A DNA stretch of 64,000 bases, taken from Piliocolobus tephrosceles (Eukaryota > Chordata > Mammalia > Primates > Cercopithecidae). Made by a program: the position numbers and the translations under genes. Positions 59,300-64,000 of this stretch are shown here, piece after piece; positions within the stretch are counted from its first letter, which is position 1, and every line of letters starts with the position of its first letter. The notes beneath the pieces are model-generated. The model saw only the letters and a program-made list of their open reading frames with translations, was not told the DNA's origin and did not search any database. The stretch lies in contig NC_045436.1 in NCBI RefSeq assembly GCF_002776525.5, forward strand, positions 98,844,955-98,908,954, given 5' to 3'.

Positions 59300-59877
59300 A
59301 ATGTATTAATTTTCTATACTACGTAACAAATTACCATAACTTTAACAGCTTAAAACAATGCACATTTATTATTTCACAGTGTTAGTAGGTCAGAAGTCTA
59401 GGTCGTTTTTAACTGGATTCTCTGCTCTCTATCTTACAAGAGTGGTCGAAGCATCAAATGACCTGGCCTTTTTTCTGGAGACCCTAAGGAAGAAGAATCT
59501 GCTTTCGGGTTCATTCAGGTTGTTGGCAGAGGTATTTCCTTGTAGGAGTGAGGTTCCTGTTTCTTTGTTAACTGTCAACCAGGATCTGTTCTCTCATGTT
59601 AAGTCCCCTTCCACCTTCAAAGCAGCAAAGGCAGATCAAGTCTTTCTCGTGCTTCAAATCTCTCTTTTTCTGTCACCAGCCAGAGAAAGCGCTCTGCTTT
59701 TAAGGATTCATGTGATTACATTAGGCCCAACCAGATAATCACCATATTTTTAGGTCAACTGTGCCATATAACATAACGTGATAATGGAATAAATATCTTG
59801 TCATATTTACAGGTTTCTATAGGGTATGAAATCTGGGGATGGGGGGTGGGTGCACTTTTGGAATTCTGCCTACCACA
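59300..59877 (-). mobile_element. MLT1-type MaLR solo LTR
   Basis: Minus-strand LTR inside the L1M: 'actacgtaacaaattaccat', 'tatttcacagtgttagtagg', 'gtgattacattaggcccaac', 'ggaattctgcctacc'. It includes a G-rich run at 59838-59850. Confidence 0.8.
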
Positions 59878-60060
59878 GTGAGGAATATTATTGACTGTGA
59901 AGGGGCACAGGAGAGCTTCTCAGGGTGATGGAAATGTTCTGTAGCTAGGTTCTGGTAATGGTTACATGACTGTAGATTTGTCAAAACTTACTGAACTGTA
60001 CACTAACGGGATGAATTTTATTGATTGCAACTTACACTTCAAAAGCTGATTAACTTAAAC

Positions 60061-60639
60061 ATCCTATGTACAAAAATATTGTACATAGGAGAATTAGCTG
60101 TCACTGAGATACTAGTGACCTCTAAATGGTTTAATTTGTATCTTACCGAATAGAAAATAGACTAAAATAGAAATAGAAAAAATAATATAAAATAGAAGAA
60201 AGAGTAAGGAAAACTACAGTTGTGTGTGTAAGTAGATTTAGAGGAATAAAAGGGAGGAAGGAGTTAATTACTAGCTGTTCCTCTAGACCTTCTGTTAGAG
60301 TTAGATTCCTTCTGCTCTGCCTTCCTTTTTGCTACCCAGGTATTCTGCCTGGGAATTATAAATCTGAATGGTCTTAGCAACATCAGCTCTAAACTTCTGT
60401 CAGATACAATAGCAATTGTGCACAACATAGACTATAGTGACTATCTGCTGTCATCCATCCAGCCATCTATATATGGTACCATTATGTGAAATAAAGACTA
60501 AAATAATATTGTCCTTTTGGCTCCAGTGTAATAATTACTACCATAAACCTGGTGTTTCTGATATTCTTTCAGGCTGCCACTTTTCTCACTTGCATGCCCT
60601 TTCTTTACCATTTCATCTATTCTTATGGTTTCTTATGTT
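60061..60639. other. Intronic sequence, nothing recognised
   Basis: AT-rich, contains a small palindrome 'atcctatgtacaaaaatattgtacataggag' in part (60061-60090: tcctatgtac ... gtacatagga). No gene feature. Confidence 0.5.
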
Positions 60640-61425
60640 TATATGTTAATGACTTGAAAATCCATTATGTTCAACCCTAAACTCTTCCCCAGGATTACCT
60701 TTTGAATCTTAATGTTTACTGGATCTCACCCCTTGAGTGTTCTGTAGAATCTCTTTCATTTTATCCCAAATGGAACTCTATTTTCTCTCAAACAAGCTCA
60801 TTTTCCTATAAATGCTATTTGAGTTGGTGTAACAGTCCTACTACCATTCACTGTAGAAACCTGGGAACTTTCTTTACTTTCCTGTCTGCTTCATAGGTTT
60901 TGCTGACCTTACATCTGAAAGAGTATCATATTCATCCCCTGTTCCTGCTACCGCTGCCCTTGTGCAGGCCCATGCCATCTCTCCTCCGCATTCCTTCACC
61001 AGCCTCCCAATTTATCCCTTTTACTTGCAGATTAATTTACCTCAAATTCATCTGATTCATTGCCATGGCCTGTTTATACCACAAGTCTGATTGTAATTTT
61101 CCTGCTTAAAACCAACAAAAGGTTTTTGCCACCTATTAGATGAAGTCTAAATTTCTTATGTGACCTTCAAGACTAGCCATGATCTGACCCCTGTTTCTGT
61201 CTGCCTCATTCTTTATTGTGTATGTTACTTGATTACTTGGTTCATAGCATTTCTTTGAAATACATCTTGTCCTCCCAACACACACATGAAACTTGTGCTC
61301 ATTTTTCATTTTATAGTAAGATGTAACCTCTCTAAGAAGCCTATTCTGCTTCCACATGGATCTTATGCTATAATATGCATATCTCTGACTTTGCATATTT
61401 ACATGTTTTGTTCTTTTTTTCTTTG
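60640..61425 (+). mobile_element. L2 LINE 3' remnant
   Basis: Plus-strand L2 order: 'gcccatgccatctctcctcc' (60967), 'gatctgacccctgtttctgt' (61181), 'cttgtgctcatttttcattt' and 'agaagcctattctgcttcc' (61335). Diverged. Confidence 0.65.
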
Positions 61426-61489
61426 GGCTTCAACTGCACGTAACTGAGTTAATATTTTTTTATTTTCTAAGTTGGCTGTCTAACCCTGT

Positions 61490-62790
61490 TTCAATTATAC
61501 ATATATACTCCTCCTTGCTCAGGTGATCATATAATGCATATGTGTTTTCACACATACATTGTTTTACCAAAGTGAGATCATATTAAATTCCTGCATTTTG
61601 CCTTTGTCACTCAAAAACACTGTTGTATTTTCCCCTAATGTGGTCTTGTGGTCTGTCTCTGGAGAGTGGCTATAAACACTACCCCGTCCCTGACAGGACT
61701 TCAGAGATCTGGTCATTGGTGTTTACAATGTGCCTTTCACAGGATACTTCTTTATCCTGGCATATGACCTAATGCCTTAGTGTCCATGACCCTTGATAGG
61801 TGTCTCTCACAGGAAACTTGTTTATACTGGCAGATGCCCTTGTAGCTCTTGTCTTACCTGTGTTGAGTTTATTCCTATCTAGATAGCCATTCTCTAGGAG
61901 AGTCCTGACCAGAAAAGAAGTTGGATTCCGCTGTTATTGGGTGAGACACACAGGATACAACTCACCAAAACACATGAAATAACAGAAGCTGTGTTACTTA
62001 CAAATTGAGAGAGCATGCCTCCTACGGCCAACTGGAAGTGGGGAGCCACCAAGACACGCATATTCAACCACTGGGTGGGGAGCAAGAGACAGAGAGCGAG
62101 GGGAACCTGTGGGCCAAAGCCTTTATTGGAGTCCAGGATATTACCTAGGTGGGTTTCCTGCAGCGAGTTCCAATTGGTGGGTTTAGAGTAAGTGGGTACA
62201 TGTTTCATGGAGTCTCTGTGACTGAAAGGTGGTCACTGTGGCATATCTGCACAGCCCATGCAGGCTGTGTGAGTCAGTAGGTCAAGTCAAGGGGCTTGTA
62301 TTTCACTGACCACCTATAAAGAGGTGGTAACTAGGAAGCAGTTGTATAAAGTAGATATCTGGATTGACCACATTGAGGAACTAGGAGGCAGAAAACTGGA
62401 AACTGTCAAGGGTAACTGAGCACTGCTTCTGATATGAGAAAGTCCAACTTATGTTCAAAGTGAATGCAGAGGTAACATAAAATTATAGGAATTCACTGCA
62501 AGCACCCTGTTAGCAATTATGTTCCTACTGATGGATATTTACTTTATTTCCTTCATTATTTACTGGTACAACCTAATGTACCTCAATAAAAATAGTACTT
62601 TTATTTCTGGGGTGTAGATTCTCAATATTGAGTTTTGGAGGTTGAAGTGTGTTTTAAATTTTAATAGTTGTTGCCATGTTGATCTAATATTGCCAGAGGG
62701 TATAATAGTATGATTACATTTTTTATTAGCAGTGAAAGAAGGTACTTCTTCCCTTTTATCGTCACCAATAGTATTTTAATATTTTTGCCA
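61490..62790 (-). mobile_element. Old L1-type fragment, interrupted
   Basis: 'ccaaagtgagatcatattaa' and 'cattttgcctttgtcactca' (61568-61615) and, after an insertion, 'ctgatggatatttactttat' with 'gttgccatgttgatctaata' (62528-62695) resemble the complement of old mammalian L1 3' regions. The intervening 61650-62480 is different sequence. Confidence 0.5.
61650..62480 (-). mobile_element. Probable ERV LTR, family unassigned
   Basis: Interrupts old L1-type sequence. A minus-strand AATAAA at 62127-62122 and a moderately GC-rich body ('ccaaagcctttattggagtc', 'actgggtggggagcaagag') suggest an antisense LTR. Exact ends and target duplication not found. Confidence 0.45.
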
Positions 62791-62814
62791 GTCTGCTAGC
62801 AATGAAGCAGCTTT

Positions 62815-63360
62815 CAAGTACTGTACTATAATGCCTCTGGTTTTGGAGGTCCCCAAGATCCCTCCCACCTGACAGATTTGTTGATTCTCTAGCAGGACTC
62901 ACAGGGCTCAGCATATAGTTGTATGCATTGCTGTGATTTATTACAGTGAGAGGATATAAAGCAGGATCAGCAAACAGAGAAGGAGCAGGAGGTGAAGTCT
63001 GGAGGAAACCAGACACAAACTTCCAGTTGTCTTCTGCCAGTGGAGTCACACAGGGCACACTGATTTCTCCAGCAATAGATTTTGTGATGACATGTGTAAA
63101 ATGTGTACCAGGAAGCTCATTAGAGACTCAGTGCTTAACATTTTATTATGGGGTGGTCACATAAGCATCCTCTGCCTGGGACGTACCAAAATTCCAGAGT
63201 TCCAGAAGGAAAACAAGTGTTCAGGATAAACATTTTGTCTGTGCAGTTTAAGTGCAGTGACTCACTCTTATCGGGGTCGTAGAAAGCCTTCCCAAATCTT
63301 GAATTCCCAAAGGTCAGCCCTGCAAGCAGACCACTGTAAGGATGGCAGTCTCAGGAGTGC
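62815..63360 (-). mobile_element. ERVL-type LTR, family unassigned
   Basis: Recognisable dispersed LTR pattern on minus: 'gtccccaagatccctcccac', 'gtggagtcacacagggcaca', 'aagctcattagagactcagt', 'caggataaacattttgtctg'. A minus-strand AATAAA-type signal is at 62942-62937. No internal region. Confidence 0.6.
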
Positions 63361-63384
63361 TATGTAAAGTCTTTTCTTTTGCTC

Positions 63385-64000
63385 TTTTTAAAAATCAGCT
63401 TTATTGAAATGTAATCGCATACCATACAATTCACCCTTTAAAAGTGTAAAATTCAGTGGTTTTTAGTATATTCACAGAAGTATATGTACATTACCATAGT
63501 CAATTTTGGAACATTCTTACCACCTCAGAAAGAAACTCTACCTTTAATGATCACCCCCATGCTCCTATAGCCCCCACTTCTCCAGTCCTAAACAACCATT
63601 AATCTTCTCTCTATCTTAGTTGATTTCCTAGTTGTGGACATTTCATATGAATGGAATCATGTAATATGTGATCTTTTGTAACTGACTTCTTACACTTTGC
63701 TAAACTTTTTTAATGTTCATTCATGTTGTAATATGTGTCACTACTTCCTTTTTATGGCTGAATAATATTCCACTATATGAATATACATAACACATTTTGT
63801 TTATCCATTGATTGGTTGATGGACATTTGTTTGGATTGTTTCCACTTTTTGACTGTTATGAATATGCTCTGTTAGCTATTTTCTTCACAGCCTCCCAAAT
63901 ATTTATTGAGAGAATAAATATAGACTCACGTTTGCATTCTCATAATAAACTGCATTATTCTTTTCAAGAGTATGTTATTCCTTTGACATATTGATAGATT
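63385..64000 (-). mobile_element. L1M 3' end, runs out of the window
   Basis: Complement of an old L1: 'cagctttattgaaatgtaat', 'ttcaccctttaaaagtgtaa', 'gaatggaatcatgtaatatg', 'ttttatggctgaataatatt', 'gatggacatttgtttggat'. Confidence 0.85.

Larger units (their letters stand above)
56950..60060 (+). mobile_element. Old L1M LINE hosting a nested repeat cluster
   Basis: Plus-strand L1M pieces in correct order: ORF2 (56950-57607, 'agctgattctttgaaagtat', 'gatgaattccaccagtcttt'), a short piece at 57843-57863, ORF2 end (58708-59299, 'gaagatttgaatatg', 'caacctagcagtcccactgc') and 3'UTR (59878-60060, 'agggtgatggaaatgttctg', 'ttgaactgtacactaacgg'-type ending). Alu, ERV LTR and MLT1 LTR separate them. 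About 1.5 kb of ORF2 is missing between the first two pieces. Confidence 0.85.
44600..64000 (+). other. USP53: USP53 first intron (partial)
   Basis: Inferred from the donor at 44600 and from the absence of any recognisable USP53 exon downstream. It continues past the window end. It is rich in Alu, L2, MIR, MaLR and L1 remnants. A further non-coding exon could be hidden here and would not be visible by eye. Confidence 0.65.

Noticed and set aside
1..64000. CRISPR arrays, operons, tRNA or rRNA genes, plasmid or phage features
   Set aside because: None seen. Sequence composition and repeats are those of a primate chromosome; spaced direct repeats here are target duplications or microsatellites.

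Overview
This is primate nuclear DNA. It is AT-rich, intron-poor in coding content and packed with Alu, L1, L2, MIR and LTR repeats. Several young Alus (8809-9109, 15737-16047, 28155-28488, 29248-29548, 47385-47688) share variants such as 'ggctcaagcctgtaat', 'agatccggccactgc' and 'gcccgggcgacagag', typical of Old World monkey AluY subfamilies. I therefore infer a cercopithecid (macaque, baboon or green-monkey type), but not the species. A 10-N placeholder at 15273-15282 points to a draft assembly.

Only two protein-coding genes are supported, both on +, in the order known from human 4q26. MYOZ2 (myozenin-2/calsarcin-1) ends here: 1-13109 is its last intron, 13110-13344 its terminal coding exon, and a poly(A) signal follows at 13505. 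After about 30 kb of intergenic DNA, a TATA-less CpG island at 44130-44900 with a consensus splice donor at 44599/44600 marks what is almost certainly the USP53 promoter and first non-coding exon. The rest (44600-64000) is USP53 first-intron sequence. No USP53 coding exon was recognised.

The intergenic part is a retrotransposon palimpsest. An MRPL42 processed pseudogene (minus strand, coding remnant 27648-28078) has been split by two L1 insertions: a full-length-ended L1 at 22654-27647 (minus), and an older 5'-truncated L1 at 28503-30333 (plus) that shares its target site with a later Alu. A second L1 with both ends (30749-35934, plus) follows. It has lost its ORF1 end, ORF1-ORF2 spacer and endonuclease region, yet carries a 70-bp inverted copy of that spacer in its 5'UTR. 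Ancient L2, L3/CR1, MIR and MER5A fragments fill 36-44 kb.

The MYOZ2 intron holds a long ancient L2 (about 4190-6895) into which a 222-bp inverted, nearly identical copy of its own 3' part has been placed (4979-5200 versus 6154-6374). The USP53 intron carries a nested cluster (56950-60060): an old L1 holding an Alu, an ERV-type solo LTR with a 4-bp target duplication, and an MLT1 LTR.

I found no CRISPR array, tRNA or rRNA gene, no operon and no new enzymatic system. The unusual content is structural: template-switch-like inversions, a tail-only insertion, and repeated use of one insertion site.
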